DNA of 64,000 bases, taken from the NCBI GenBank assembly GCA_965246925.1, contig OZ251994.1, forward strand, positions 2,542,001-2,606,000. The letters run 5' to 3'. Position 1 is the first letter of the stretch, and each line of letters starts with the position of its first letter. This DNA comes from JANPPS01 sp965246925. Lineage in GTDB: Bacteria; Pseudomonadota; Alphaproteobacteria; Acetobacterales; Acetobacteraceae. Below the pieces are notes generated by a model that searched no databases, was not told where the DNA came from, and saw only the letters and a program-made list of their open reading frames with translations. The translations under genes were made by a program, and so were the position numbers. Shown piece after piece: positions 32,978 through 41,147 of this stretch.

Positions 32978-33022
32978 TGGGTGAGTATGGGATACCATGG
33001 TCAAACATGGGCAGCAAAGGGT
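32978..33022 (+). promoter_or_regulatory. Array of five MraZ-box-like repeats in the dcw promoter
   Basis: TGGGT, TGGGA, TGGTC, TGGGC and AGGGT occur at 32978, 32988, 32998, 33008 and 33018, exactly ten bases apart with five-base spacers. E. coli MraZ binds TGGGN repeats with five-base spacers upstream of mraZ (established). Here the repeats lie on the strand opposite to mraZ. A possible promoter on the minus strand (TTGCTG at 33017-33012, 17-base spacer, TATCCC at 32994-32989) would overlap the array, fitting repression. Confidence 0.75.
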
Positions 33023-33157
33023 TTCGTCTGGTTTTTGAGCCCGCTGAGCAACTAGCTGTGGATTACTATTTTATTCTTGTTTTGTTCTTTGAGCGGCTTG
33101 CCCTCGGGTGGCGCCATGCTCCTCGCATCCCACCGGCCTTGCCGCGCGAAGACAGAG

Positions 33158-33724
33158 CTACGTGGCCGAAGGACCCGTATAGAAAGCCGGATACTGCCGC
33201 GCTACCACCGGACTGTCCGGCGCGTAGGCGTAGCAGGTGCCTAGCAGCATCGGCTTTTCCGCCGTCTCGACCGCATTCGGCGCGCGGTCACGCTTGTGCC
33301 GGACAGAGTACATCGTCTGAAACGCCACCGTGCCCATCTGCCCCAGCAGCTCCCGCAGATGCGTGCACCCATGGATGCCGCCCACCCGCTCGTTGGCCGC
33401 CTTGATGAACCCGCGGCCGATCTTCAGCCCCGCCAGCGTGCTGAACGCCTCCGCACCTTTCGGGCATATATTGAACGGCCCATACTCGGTCACGGCCTCG
33501 AACTGCACGATCGTCATTTCACGGTCGATCGTCATGCGCGCGACCATGCCATGCAGCTTCTCGCCGGGCTTGATCTCACCGCGGTCATGGTTGCTGAACG
33601 GATAAGCCTTGGTGTCGGCGATCTCGGCCTCGATATCGAACAGGCCGTCCTCCCGCTGATAGCCGCGGAGGGCGATGTCCCGGTGGTGCAGCACCTCACG
33701 GGGCGCGGGCGGCGATAGCGGCAT
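33158..33724 (-). CDS. DUF2889 domain protein
   Basis: 188 residues, no signal peptide or membrane segment. The DUF2889 pattern is clear: REVLHHRDIALRGYQREDGL, DIEAEIADTKAYPF, the central MTIDREMTIVQFEA and the conserved GGIHGCTHLRELLGQMGTVA. The family's function is unknown. The ATG at 33724 is chosen for GGAGA five bases upstream. It lies between the dcw promoter and the next minus-strand gene. Confidence 0.88.
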   Translation of the reverse strand: MPLSPPAPREVLHHRDIALRGYQREDGLFDIEAEIADTKAYPFSNHDRGEIKPGEKLHGMVARMTIDREMTIVQFEAVTEYGPFNICPKGAEAFSTLAGLKIGRGFIKAANERVGGIHGCTHLRELLGQMGTVAFQTMYSVRHKRDRAPNAVETAEKPMLLGTCYAYAPDSPVVARQYPAFYTGPSAT

Positions 33725-33775
33725 GATGGTCTCCGTCGTGTGCAGGTGCAACATAAGGCGCCGCCGCCGCGGTTG

Positions 33776-34729
33776 CTACACGAAGCGGGCGAGCCGCACG
33801 GCAGTGTGGCCCCGGCTGGGGCGGAGGCTCGGCATCACCAGCAGGCAATCGTCATGCGGGGTGCGGATTTCCGTGCTGCCATCGAGCGCGATCAGCGTAT
33901 TGCGCTCCGCAATAACCTCGCCACCCCGGAACGGCTGCACGAACGCGAACCCGCCCGTGGCCGCCGTCACGGCCATCGTCACCTCGGCACAGCGCTGCAG
34001 GGCGCCGGCTTCGCACGCATGGTCAGGGCGCATCCCGGCATGACGCATCCCGGCATGACGCAGCAGGGCCGCCACGCTGCGCCCCGTCACCTCCACCGTG
34101 CCAGGCTGCCAGTGCTGCCCAGCCTCCACCAGGCACGCAGTGCAGCGCTGCCCGGGATCGGTAAAGCGGGGATAGTCGATCAGCCGCGGCCCTGTCTGAT
34201 GCCCGTGATCGGCCACGACCAGGTCGGGCGTGCCGATGCCGGCCGCCAGAGCCCGGCCCTTGGCCGCCGGGCCGCACAAGATCAGCGGGTCGGACGGCCA
34301 CAGCATGGAATGCAGGTCGAGCAGGATGTCGGCCGTGTCGATCAGCGGACGCAGCGCCCGGGCGCGGGCCAGTTCCGCACTCTGGCGCGTGCCATCCAGC
34401 ACTGCGGGTTCCCACAGCCGGTTCAAATCCTCATCGATGAAGCGGGAGCCGGTCGGCTGCGCCGGGTCGAACCGGTCGAACGCGGCTAGGTTGCCGAACA
34501 CCAAGCTCAGTGTGCCGCACGCCGGCTGCATCCCGTCCTGCAACAACGTGGCCAGCACGACCGCCCCGGCGATCTCGTTGCCATGTAATAACGAGACCAG
34601 TATCACGTGCGGCCCCGGCCGGGAGGCGTGGCTGGTCCAGACACCAGCCAGTCCGGTATTGCCGTGCCGCCACGCGGACAGGTCCGGCGCGGCCAGATTT
34701 ACAGCGAAATACGGTATGCTCGGGTCCAT
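33776..34729 (-). CDS. Succinylglutamate desuccinylase/aspartoacylase family zinc hydrolase
   Basis: 317 residues. Carboxypeptidase-like zinc site of the AstE/AspA family: LVSLLHGNEIAGAVV (His-x-x-Glu ligands) and, further on, DLHSMLWPSD (third ligand His). DEDLNRLWEP and the late GGFAFVQPFRGGEVIAERNT beta module also fit. The exact substrate (N-acyl amino acid) cannot be predicted, and no arginine succinyltransferase genes are nearby. Divergent from the glycosyltransferase at 34829. Confidence 0.85.
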   Translation of the reverse strand: MDPSIPYFAVNLAAPDLSAWRHGNTGLAGVWTSHASRPGPHVILVSLLHGNEIAGAVVLATLLQDGMQPACGTLSLVFGNLAAFDRFDPAQPTGSRFIDEDLNRLWEPAVLDGTRQSAELARARALRPLIDTADILLDLHSMLWPSDPLILCGPAAKGRALAAGIGTPDLVVADHGHQTGPRLIDYPRFTDPGQRCTACLVEAGQHWQPGTVEVTGRSVAALLRHAGMRHAGMRPDHACEAGALQRCAEVTMAVTAATGGFAFVQPFRGGEVIAERNTLIALDGSTEIRTPHDDCLLVMPSLRPSRGHTAVRLARFV

Positions 34730-34828
34730 CCGGGATCAGCCTCGTGCGCCCATCGCCATATCCTATACAGAGTGTGCGGCACGGCAACGCCCGCTGGGCG
34801 GCGGCCGGCCCGGACTGTATGAGGAGCC

Positions 34829-35980
34829 GTGCTCCATCCCCTGCATCACCTCTGGCGCGCGCTGCCGGCTGGCCCACGGCGTGCGGCGCTGGCCCGGGCG
34901 CTGGCCTGGGCGGCGCCCCGTCCGGACGGCATGCCGCCGCCATCCGCGCCGGGCTTGGCGGTGGCCGGTGAGCTCGGCCGCGCCTCCGGCCTGGGGGAGG
35001 GCGCCCGGCTCATGCTGGAGGGGCTCGCCGCGCTCGGGGTGCCCGCCTGGGAGGCCCGGCCCGGCGGCCCCATCCCGCCCGCCGGCGTGCCGCTCGTGGT
35101 CCACATGGCACCGCCCGGCTACGCGCTGGCGCTGCTCCGGCTCGGGCGGCATATGGTGCGCGGGCGCCGGTTGATCGGCTACTGGGCGTGGGAGTTGCCG
35201 GTCGTGCCCGAGGCATGGCGGATTGGCTTGGGATTGCTGCATCAAATCTGGACCCCGTCGCGTTTCAGCGCCGCCGCGCTCGAGCCGCTATTGCCGGGCC
35301 GCGTCCGCGTGGTGCCGCACCCCGTGGCCATCCGCCAGCCCACCCCGCCGCTGCCCCGCGCCGCACTCGGGCTGGCCCCGGACGCCGTGGTGACGTTCGT
35401 ATCTTTCAACCTGGCCTCCAGCTTCGAGCGCAAGAACCCGCTCGGCGCCATCGCCGCGCATACGGAAGCGTTCGGCGCGCGGGCGGACCGGGTCTTGCTG
35501 ATGCGGGTGGTGAACCCTGGAGACTTCCCGGACGACTACGCCCGCCTTAACGCCGCCGCCGCGCCATGGCCCAATATAGAGCTGGACACCCGCACCCTGT
35601 CAGCGGCGGAGCACGCCGGCACCATGGCCGCCTGCGACATCGTGCTGTCGCTGCATCGGAGTGAGGGGTTCGGCCTGGTTCCTGCCGAGGCCATGCTGGC
35701 CGGGCTGCCGGTGGTGGCGACGGACTGGTCCGGCACGCAAGACTTTCTCCTGCCCGGCGCCGCCGCGCTGGTGCCGGCCCGCCTGGTCCCGGCGCACGAT
35801 CCGCGCGGCGTGTATGACGTTCCGGGCGCGGTGTGGGCCGAGCCGGATATCGCGGCGGCTGCGGCGCACCTTCGGCGCCTGGCGGACGATCCTGCCGCCC
35901 GGCGCGCCCTGGGCGAGGCGGGGCGCCGCGTGGCCCAGACCCGGCTCGGCACCGCCGGCCTGCTGGCGGCGCTGTCATGA
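34829..35980 (+). CDS. Glycosyltransferase family 4-type protein
   Basis: 383 residues, GT-B fold. N-terminal GELGRASGLGEGARLMLEGL resembles a sugar-nucleotide GT4 entry loop; IGYWAWELPVVPEAW and IWTPSRFSAAALEPLLP are typical of GT4 enzymes acting on exopolysaccharide or O-antigen. The donor-binding EX7E motif is in LHRSEGFGLVPAEAML. The start is GTG at 34829, with GAGGAG only two bases upstream, so the exact start is uncertain. Its stop overlaps the next glycosyltransferase start as ATGA. Confidence 0.85.
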   Translation: MLHPLHHLWRALPAGPRRAALARALAWAAPRPDGMPPPSAPGLAVAGELGRASGLGEGARLMLEGLAALGVPAWEARPGGPIPPAGVPLVVHMAPPGYALALLRLGRHMVRGRRLIGYWAWELPVVPEAWRIGLGLLHQIWTPSRFSAAALEPLLPGRVRVVPHPVAIRQPTPPLPRAALGLAPDAVVTFVSFNLASSFERKNPLGAIAAHTEAFGARADRVLLMRVVNPGDFPDDYARLNAAAAPWPNIELDTRTLSAAEHAGTMAACDIVLSLHRSEGFGLVPAEAMLAGLPVVATDWSGTQDFLLPGAAALVPARLVPAHDPRGVYDVPGAVWAEPDIAAAAAHLRRLADDPAARRALGEAGRRVAQTRLGTAGLLAALS

Positions 35981-37044
35981 GGGTGCTGGTCTGGCAATGG
36001 GGCCGCCGCGGCGCCGGGCCGCGGTTCGGCGCGATGCTGGCGCGGAGCTTTGCCGAGGTAACGGGCACCAAGGCGCTGCTCTCCCTCTCGACCGGGGCCG
36101 AGCTGCTGCGATCCCGCACGCCGCCGCGCACCGACTTGTATTTCAAGACCTACCGCGGCGTAGGCGGCTTCGTGCGCCGCGTTTTGAGCGCCCCGGTGCT
36201 GCTGCCGCGGCTCGAACGGTGGCTGCGCGACCAGCGGATCGACGTTGCGGTCTGTGCGATGCCGGCCGCGCTCGACCTCACGATGGCGGCGGCGCTGCGC
36301 CGGGCCGGCGTGCCGTTCGCCGTGGTGGTGCATGATGCCGAGCGGCATCCGGGCGACGTGTTTCCGGTGCAGATGCTGCTGCAGCGCAAGCTGATCGGCC
36401 AGGCTCAGGGCCTGTTCGCGCTGACGCAGCACGTGGCAGACGGGATCAGGGCGCAACGTCTAGACGCGGGCCGGCCGTTGTTCACGGCGTCGCTGCCGCC
36501 GTTCCGCTTCGGCCCGCCGCCGCCGCCGCCGATGGCGCATGGCGGGCGCATGCGCCTGCTCTCGTTCGGGCGCATGCTGCCCTATAAGGGGCTGGACCTG
36601 TTGCTGGACGGCATGACCCGGCTGGGCCCGCGGCCGGATTTCGAGCTGCGGGTGGTGGGGGAGGGCCCGGCCTCGCCCGAGCTGGAGGCGCTGCGCCGCC
36701 TACCGGGAGTAACCGTCGAGAACCGGTGGGTGCCGGAGGACGAGGTCGGCGCGCTGATCGGCTGGTCGGACGCGCTGGTATTGTCGCACCGGGAGGCGAG
36801 CCAGAGCGGCGTGGCCGCGGCCGCGATCGCCGCCCGGCGCTGGGTGGTTTCGACCCGCGTGGGCGGCTTGGCCGAGCAGCTGGGGGCCGAGCCGATGGCC
36901 CGGCTATGCGAGCCGACCGGCCCGGCCCTCGCGGAGGCCCTCGCCGGCCTGATGACCGCGCCGCCGCCGTTCGACGCGACCGAGGCGGCCGCCGGCCGGT
37001 CGATCGCGTCCGGCATGGTGGACGACCTGCGGTCGATCGCGTGA
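35977..37044 (+). CDS. Glycosyltransferase family 4-type protein
   Basis: 355 residues, GT-B fold. MRVLVWQWGRRGAGPRFGAM opens the first Rossmann domain; VVHDAERHPGD (acceptor loop), MRLLSFGRMLPYKGLDLLLD and DALVLSHREASQSGVAAAAI (donor region) mark a GT4 enzyme. The Ser-Gln-Ser-Gly replaces the usual Glu-Gly-Phe-Gly of the EX7E motif but keeps an upstream Glu. Translationally coupled to the preceding glycosyltransferase. It converges on the DEAD-box helicase gene with a three-base gap and no hairpin. Confidence 0.85.
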   Translation: MRVLVWQWGRRGAGPRFGAMLARSFAEVTGTKALLSLSTGAELLRSRTPPRTDLYFKTYRGVGGFVRRVLSAPVLLPRLERWLRDQRIDVAVCAMPAALDLTMAAALRRAGVPFAVVVHDAERHPGDVFPVQMLLQRKLIGQAQGLFALTQHVADGIRAQRLDAGRPLFTASLPPFRFGPPPPPPMAHGGRMRLLSFGRMLPYKGLDLLLDGMTRLGPRPDFELRVVGEGPASPELEALRRLPGVTVENRWVPEDEVGALIGWSDALVLSHREASQSGVAAAAIAARRWVVSTRVGGLAEQLGAEPMARLCEPTGPALAEALAGLMTAPPPFDATEAAAGRSIASGMVDDLRSIA

Positions 37045-37047
37045 CCG

Positions 37048-38181
37048 TCAGGCGGCGCGGCGGAGCTCGTCCACTTCGAGCCGGGTCTGAATCAGCTTCT
37101 CAATGCCGCGCAGGTGCGGCCGCTCGCTGGCGTCGCAGAAGCTGATGGCGATGCCGCCCTGCCCGGCGCGCGCCGTACGGCCGATGCGGTGGACGTAGGC
37201 TTCCGGCACGTTCGGCAGGTCGAAGTTGATGACGTGCGTGACCCCATCCACGTCGATCCCGCGGGAGGCGAGGTCGGTCGCGACCAGGACGCGCACCCGG
37301 CCATCCTTGAACGCTTGGAGCGCCCGCTCCCGCTGCGGCTGGCTCTTGTCGCCATGGATGGCGGCGGTGGGCTGCCCGGCGGCCTCGAGGTGCTGCGTCA
37401 CGCGGTCCGCGCCGTGCTTGGTGCGGGTGAACACCAGGGTGCGGGACATGCGGCTATCCTTCAGCAGGTCTGCCAGCAGCGCCCGCTTCTTCGAGGTTTC
37501 CACGAACATCACCCGCTGTTCCACCCGCTCGGCCGTCGTGGCGATGGGCGTTACGGCGACGCGGACCGGGTCCTTCAGCATGTGGCCGGCCAGGGCGGCG
37601 ATCTCCTTCGGCATGGTCGCGCTGAAGAACAGGGTCTGGCGCTTGGGCGGGATGGTCTGCACGATCTTGCGGATCGGCACGATGAAGCCGAGGTCCAGCA
37701 TGTGGTCCGCCTCGTCCAGCACCAGGTATTCCACGCCGGTCAGGTTGATGGCGCCGTCCTGCATGTGATCCATGAGCCGGCCGGGGGTGGCGACCAGGAT
37801 GTCGATGCCGTTGGCGACCGCCTTGGCCTGCTTCATCTTCGGCACGCCGCCGAACATGAGCGCGGTGCGAAGCCCGGTCTGCCGGCCGTAGTCGCGGAAG
37901 GATTGGGCAATCTGGCTCGCCAATTCGCGGGTCGGCGACAGCACGAGGACGCGGGCCTGCTTCCGCGCCGGCTGCTTCCGTTCGACCAGCAGGCGGTGCA
38001 GGATCGGCAGCGCGAAGGCAGCGGTCTTGCCGGTGCCGGTCTGGGCGATGCCCTGCAGGTCCCGGCCCAGCATGATGGCTGGGATGGCCTGGGCCTGAAT
38101 GGGGGTGGGATGGTCATATCTAAGCGAGGTCAGCGCAGCCAGCAGGGGCTGAGCCAGACCGAGGTCGGCGAAGGTCGTCAT
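37048..38181 (-). CDS. DEAD-box RNA helicase
   Basis: 377 residues, RhlE/DeaD-like core without a long C-terminal extension. Motifs in order: Q motif YDHPTPIQAQAIP, AQTGTGKTAAF (I), PTRELASQI (Ia), VLDEADHMLDLGF (II), SATMP (III), VATDLASRGIDVDGV (V) and HRIGRTARAG (VI). The frame is open further upstream, but homology starts at MTTFADLGL, so the ATG at 38181 is used. Likely acts in RNA turnover or ribosome assembly; which paralogue is not clear. Confidence 0.92.
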   Translation of the reverse strand: MTTFADLGLAQPLLAALTSLRYDHPTPIQAQAIPAIMLGRDLQGIAQTGTGKTAAFALPILHRLLVERKQPARKQARVLVLSPTRELASQIAQSFRDYGRQTGLRTALMFGGVPKMKQAKAVANGIDILVATPGRLMDHMQDGAINLTGVEYLVLDEADHMLDLGFIVPIRKIVQTIPPKRQTLFFSATMPKEIAALAGHMLKDPVRVAVTPIATTAERVEQRVMFVETSKKRALLADLLKDSRMSRTLVFTRTKHGADRVTQHLEAAGQPTAAIHGDKSQPQRERALQAFKDGRVRVLVATDLASRGIDVDGVTHVINFDLPNVPEAYVHRIGRTARAGQGGIAISFCDASERPHLRGIEKLIQTRLEVDELRRAA

Positions 38182-38375
38182 AGGATACTCTTTCAGCGGG
38201 CCGAGCCTCGGGGCAATCACCGCGAGGCCGTGGCATAGCGGTCTGCAGGACCACCAACCGGCGCGTAAGCTGAAATGAGGACGCCTCAGCGCGAACACGT
38301 CAAACTGCGCGACGAACATATACGAACGAAAGAACAAAATGTCAACCCGCCGTTCGCCTTTGGATCAGAACTCGC

Positions 38376-38825
38376 TTAAACCGCCGCCCTATCGGCAAAG
38401 GCCTGCCGGGCCCGCTCGACCGCATCAAGGTTCTCGGCCGCCCAGACCCACACGCCGCAGAATGCCGCGCCGAGGCCGAGGCCAAGGCCGGTCAGCCGGT
38501 ATTCGACCTTGGGCGGCACCACCGGGTGCACGGTCCGCACCAGCAGCCCGTCCCGCTCCATATGCCGCAGCGTCTGCGTCAGCATCTTCTGGCTGATGCC
38601 GGGTATGAGTTCGCCGAGCCGGGTGAAGCGCAGCTCGCCATGGTCGGTCAGCACCTCCAGCACCAGCATGGTCCATTTATCGGCGACCCGGCCGATCAAT
38701 TCGTTTACCAGCGCGCCGATGCGGGGGTCCAGATCGGCGGGCGGCAGGGCGCTGGCGTAACGGCGCGCACGCTCGATCTCCTCCTCGGTGTAGTTGCCGA
38801 AGCCCTGCATCGCGACACTCTCCAT
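38376..38825 (-). CDS. HxlR-type transcriptional regulator
   Basis: 149 residues, winged helix-turn-helix: DKWTMLVLEVLTDHGELRFT, GISQKMLTQTLRHMERDGLL and the wing VPPKVEYRLTGLG are diagnostic for HxlR. An N-terminal extension of about 45 residues precedes the DNA-binding domain. ATG codons at 38825 and 38810 are both possible. It is divergent from an SDR gene, the usual arrangement for HxlR regulators sensing electrophiles or aldehydes (inference). Confidence 0.9.
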   Translation of the reverse strand: MESVAMQGFGNYTEEEIERARRYASALPPADLDPRIGALVNELIGRVADKWTMLVLEVLTDHGELRFTRLGELIPGISQKMLTQTLRHMERDGLLVRTVHPVVPPKVEYRLTGLGLGLGAAFCGVWVWAAENLDAVERARQAFADRAAV

Positions 38826-38836
38826 CAGGCAAGTAT

Positions 38837-38852
38837 GGCACTTCCGGGTGCC
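38837..38852. promoter_or_regulatory. Candidate HxlR operator
   Basis: GGCAC-TTCCGG-GTGCC, flanked by AGTAT and TTCTT, lies 12 bases upstream of the HxlR ATG and 61 bases before the SDR ATG, in the shared divergent promoter region. Symmetry and position suggest autoregulation. Confidence 0.45.
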
Positions 38853-38912
38853 TTCTTTCACCGGGCAGCATAGGCGCCTAGATGCCGGCTGCAACGATTT
38901 CCGGAGTGGGCC

Positions 38913-39680
38913 ATGCAGCTGACGAAGCGAACGATCCTGATCACCGGCGGCAGCAGCGGCATCGGCCTCGAGATGGCACGCCAGCTGCTGGCCCGCGGCA
39001 ACACCGTCCTGGTCACCGGCCGCCAGCCCGACGCGCTGGAGGCCGCGGCGCGCAGCCTGCCCGGCGTGAAGACGTTCCAAAGCGACGTGAGCGACCCCGC
39101 GGCCATCACGGCGCTGTATCACACCGTGCTGGAACAGTTTCCGGCGCTGGATACGCTGATCAACAACGCGGGAGTCATGCGCAATATCAAGCTGGCCGAG
39201 GAGCGCGCGCTGCAGGACATCACCCGCGAGATCGACATCAACCTCAGCGGCCCGCTGCGCATGATCCAGCAATTCCTGCCGCATCTGCGCGCGCAGCCTC
39301 GCGCGTTGATCGTGAATGTTTCGTCGGGCCTCGCCTTCGTCCCGCTGCCGATGGCGCCCATCTATTGCGCGACGAAGGCGGCGATGCACTCCTACACGCA
39401 ATCGCTCCGCCTCCAGCTCGCAGGCACCGGCGTCACAGTCGTCGAACTCGCCCCACCCGGCGTCGAAACCCCCCTGTTCCGGACCGAGTTCGCCGAAGAG
39501 TTGAAGGGCCAGAAGGCGATGGCGCCGCAGGACCTGGTCGCCCGCGCGATCGCCGGCATCGAGGCCGGCAAGACGGAAATCCGCCCGGGCCTCGCCAACG
39601 TGTTGAAGGCCATGAGCCGCCTGGCGCCGGGCCTGATCTTGGGCCAGATGGCGAAGATGTCGAAGCCCCGGCCGGCCTGA
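38913..39680 (+). CDS. Short-chain dehydrogenase/reductase
   Basis: 255 residues, classical SDR: cofactor motif ITGGSSGIGLEMA, NNAG in INNAGVMRNIKLAE, catalytic Ser in VNVSSGLAFVP and YxxxK in YCATKAAMHSY. The length and C-terminal region (LGQMAKMSKPRPA) resemble the DltE/YdfG-like group. An NADP preference is suggested by the Arg after the second strand (TGRQPD). Substrate unknown; control by the adjacent HxlR regulator is inferred. Confidence 0.92.
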   Translation: MQLTKRTILITGGSSGIGLEMARQLLARGNTVLVTGRQPDALEAAARSLPGVKTFQSDVSDPAAITALYHTVLEQFPALDTLINNAGVMRNIKLAEERALQDITREIDINLSGPLRMIQQFLPHLRAQPRALIVNVSSGLAFVPLPMAPIYCATKAAMHSYTQSLRLQLAGTGVTVVELAPPGVETPLFRTEFAEELKGQKAMAPQDLVARAIAGIEAGKTEIRPGLANVLKAMSRLAPGLILGQMAKMSKPRPA

Positions 39681-39724
39681 CCCTGCCATTCGATGCACAT
39701 TCCTCGGCGAGGATGCCGGCCAGC

Positions 39725-39995
39725 TGCCCAGGCCGCAGGCCCAGGCTGCAGAATAGTCTGAGTGGACGCTGTGAGGAACGCGACCGCCGCGTGCGCGGCC
39801 GTTCGGCCGAACGTCGCGTGGCCGCCGGGAAGCATCGCGCCGGCAAGGTGGGCCCGGCGCGTGGCGCCGCGGCGCGCGTCGTCGCCGAACACTCGGGTAT
39901 CGACCCCGAGTTGGCCGGCGACATAGGCGAGCGCGGAGGCGGGCGGCCTCTCGCCGGCATCGAGCGCGCGCGATCTCGCCCTCGTCGCACGATGG
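39725..39995 (-). pseudogene. Fragment of Tn3-family transposase (DUF4158 region)
   Basis: Reading the minus strand gives AGERPPASALAYVAGQLGVD followed by TRVFGDDARRGATRRAHLAG, which aligns by eye to the N-terminal DUF4158 domain of Tn3-type TnpA (GERPPaalLayVAeQLGvd, then dYarRaeTRreHLael). Farther on, ATFGRTAAHAAVAFL and a late ILQPGPAAW also fit the domain loosely. The DDE catalytic part is absent, so only a relic remains. A frame listed as a long protein from 39998 reads across in another frame and is not the gene. Confidence 0.6.
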
Positions 39996-40244
39996 CATGA
40001 GGTGACGTGCCCATAGTCCGTGGCACAGCAGTCGCTACGCCATCAGGTCTTCTCCGTATTGGCTGCACCCTAGGCTAATTCGCGGCTGCTGTCCGACTAT
40101 GGAAAGCACGTAAACTCTGTAGCCGGCCTGGGACGTAACACTCTCTCGAACCGTCGCTTCACGAAGTGGTACAGTCAGGAGCAAGGGGACGCGAGGCTCC
40201 ATGGTGGAGTGTGACGGCCCTCGTGGCACATTCTGACGATCTAC
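39996..40244. other. Intergenic region with no recognised feature
   Basis: About 250 bases between the Tn3 relic and the AraC gene. Neither strand has a frame with homology that could be recognised, nor a clear terminator or promoter. It is presumably also decayed accessory DNA. Confidence 0.4.
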
Positions 40245-41063
40245 CTATCGTCCATCCAGCGCCGCACGCCGGTGTGCCCTTGGGCTGCGCCCTGTTTCGG
40301 TCCGGAACATGTAGGTGAAGGCCGATGCGGAGCTGTATCCAAGGTCCAACGCAACTTCCGTCACGCTCGCCCCGCCACCTAGCAGTTCGACCGCCCTGAA
40401 CAACCGAAGCCGGCGGCGCCACTCGCGCAGGTTCAGACCAAGCTCCCGCTCGAAACGCCGGGCCAGCGTCCGAGTGGACATGCCCAGCGTCGCTCCCCAT
40501 GCCTCCATATCGCGCGGGTCGGCCGGTGCCGCGTACAGGGTCTCGCACAACGTGAGCAGGGCACCACCTCGCGGCCACGGCAGCGACAAGCTGACCGGCT
40601 GCAAGCGCCGCAGTTGGTCCAGGATGAGGCCGACAACCCGGCCGGCGTAGCCATTATCGTTTCTGGTGCCGTCCAGCGCCGCAGCCTCGATTATCAGGGC
40701 ACGCAGCAAAATCGACACCTCGAACACCGTGCAGTCTTCCGCAATGGCGGGACGCAGGTCATCGGCGACGTACAGGCTGCGGAACTCCGCGCCTTGTAGG
40801 GACGCGAAGCGATGCCGTGTGCCCGTAGGCAACCAGACGGCCTGCTCGGGCGGCACGATGAGGCAGCGCCCTTCGACGGCAACGGTCAGCACGCCGGACA
40901 CGGCGTAAACGAGCTGGTTCCAGTCGTGTTCATGTTCTGGGAAGCAGTGCCGCGCCGGCATGGACTGCGCGCGCACTAAGACCGGCTGCGGCGGTCCCAT
41001 GCCGTCCGGCATCAGCAGTGCCTGCCAGGTGCCCCCGCCCATGCCGGTTGGTTGTCGTGTCAT
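40245..41063 (-). CDS. AraC-family transcriptional regulator with N-terminal cupin
   Basis: 272 residues. The N-terminal cupin part has HDWNQLVYAVSGVLTVAVEG; the C-terminal double helix-turn-helix has LGMSTRTLARRFERELGLN and VTEVALDLGYSSASAFTYMF, the AraC/XylS signature. Start at ATG 41063 (MTRQPTG); the reading frame extends back through the divergent MFS gene but has no homology there. It faces the MFS transporter gene across about 84 bases and probably controls it. Confidence 0.92.
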   Translation of the reverse strand: MTRQPTGMGGGTWQALLMPDGMGPPQPVLVRAQSMPARHCFPEHEHDWNQLVYAVSGVLTVAVEGRCLIVPPEQAVWLPTGTRHRFASLQGAEFRSLYVADDLRPAIAEDCTVFEVSILLRALIIEAAALDGTRNDNGYAGRVVGLILDQLRRLQPVSLSLPWPRGGALLTLCETLYAAPADPRDMEAWGATLGMSTRTLARRFERELGLNLREWRRRLRLFRAVELLGGGASVTEVALDLGYSSASAFTYMFRTETGRSPRAHRRAALDGR

Positions 41064-41147
41064 CAATATAGAATGGCACATCGTCGAGAGATAGACACGG
41101 CACCATCGGCTAAGGTGCGCCATGCTCCCCAGCCCCGGCTCTTCTCT

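Noticed and set aside
38826..39998. 540-residue minus-strand frame continuing from HxlR
   Set aside because: HxlR homology ends near 38825; upstream the frame is antisense to the SDR gene and passes the Tn3 relic in the wrong frame.
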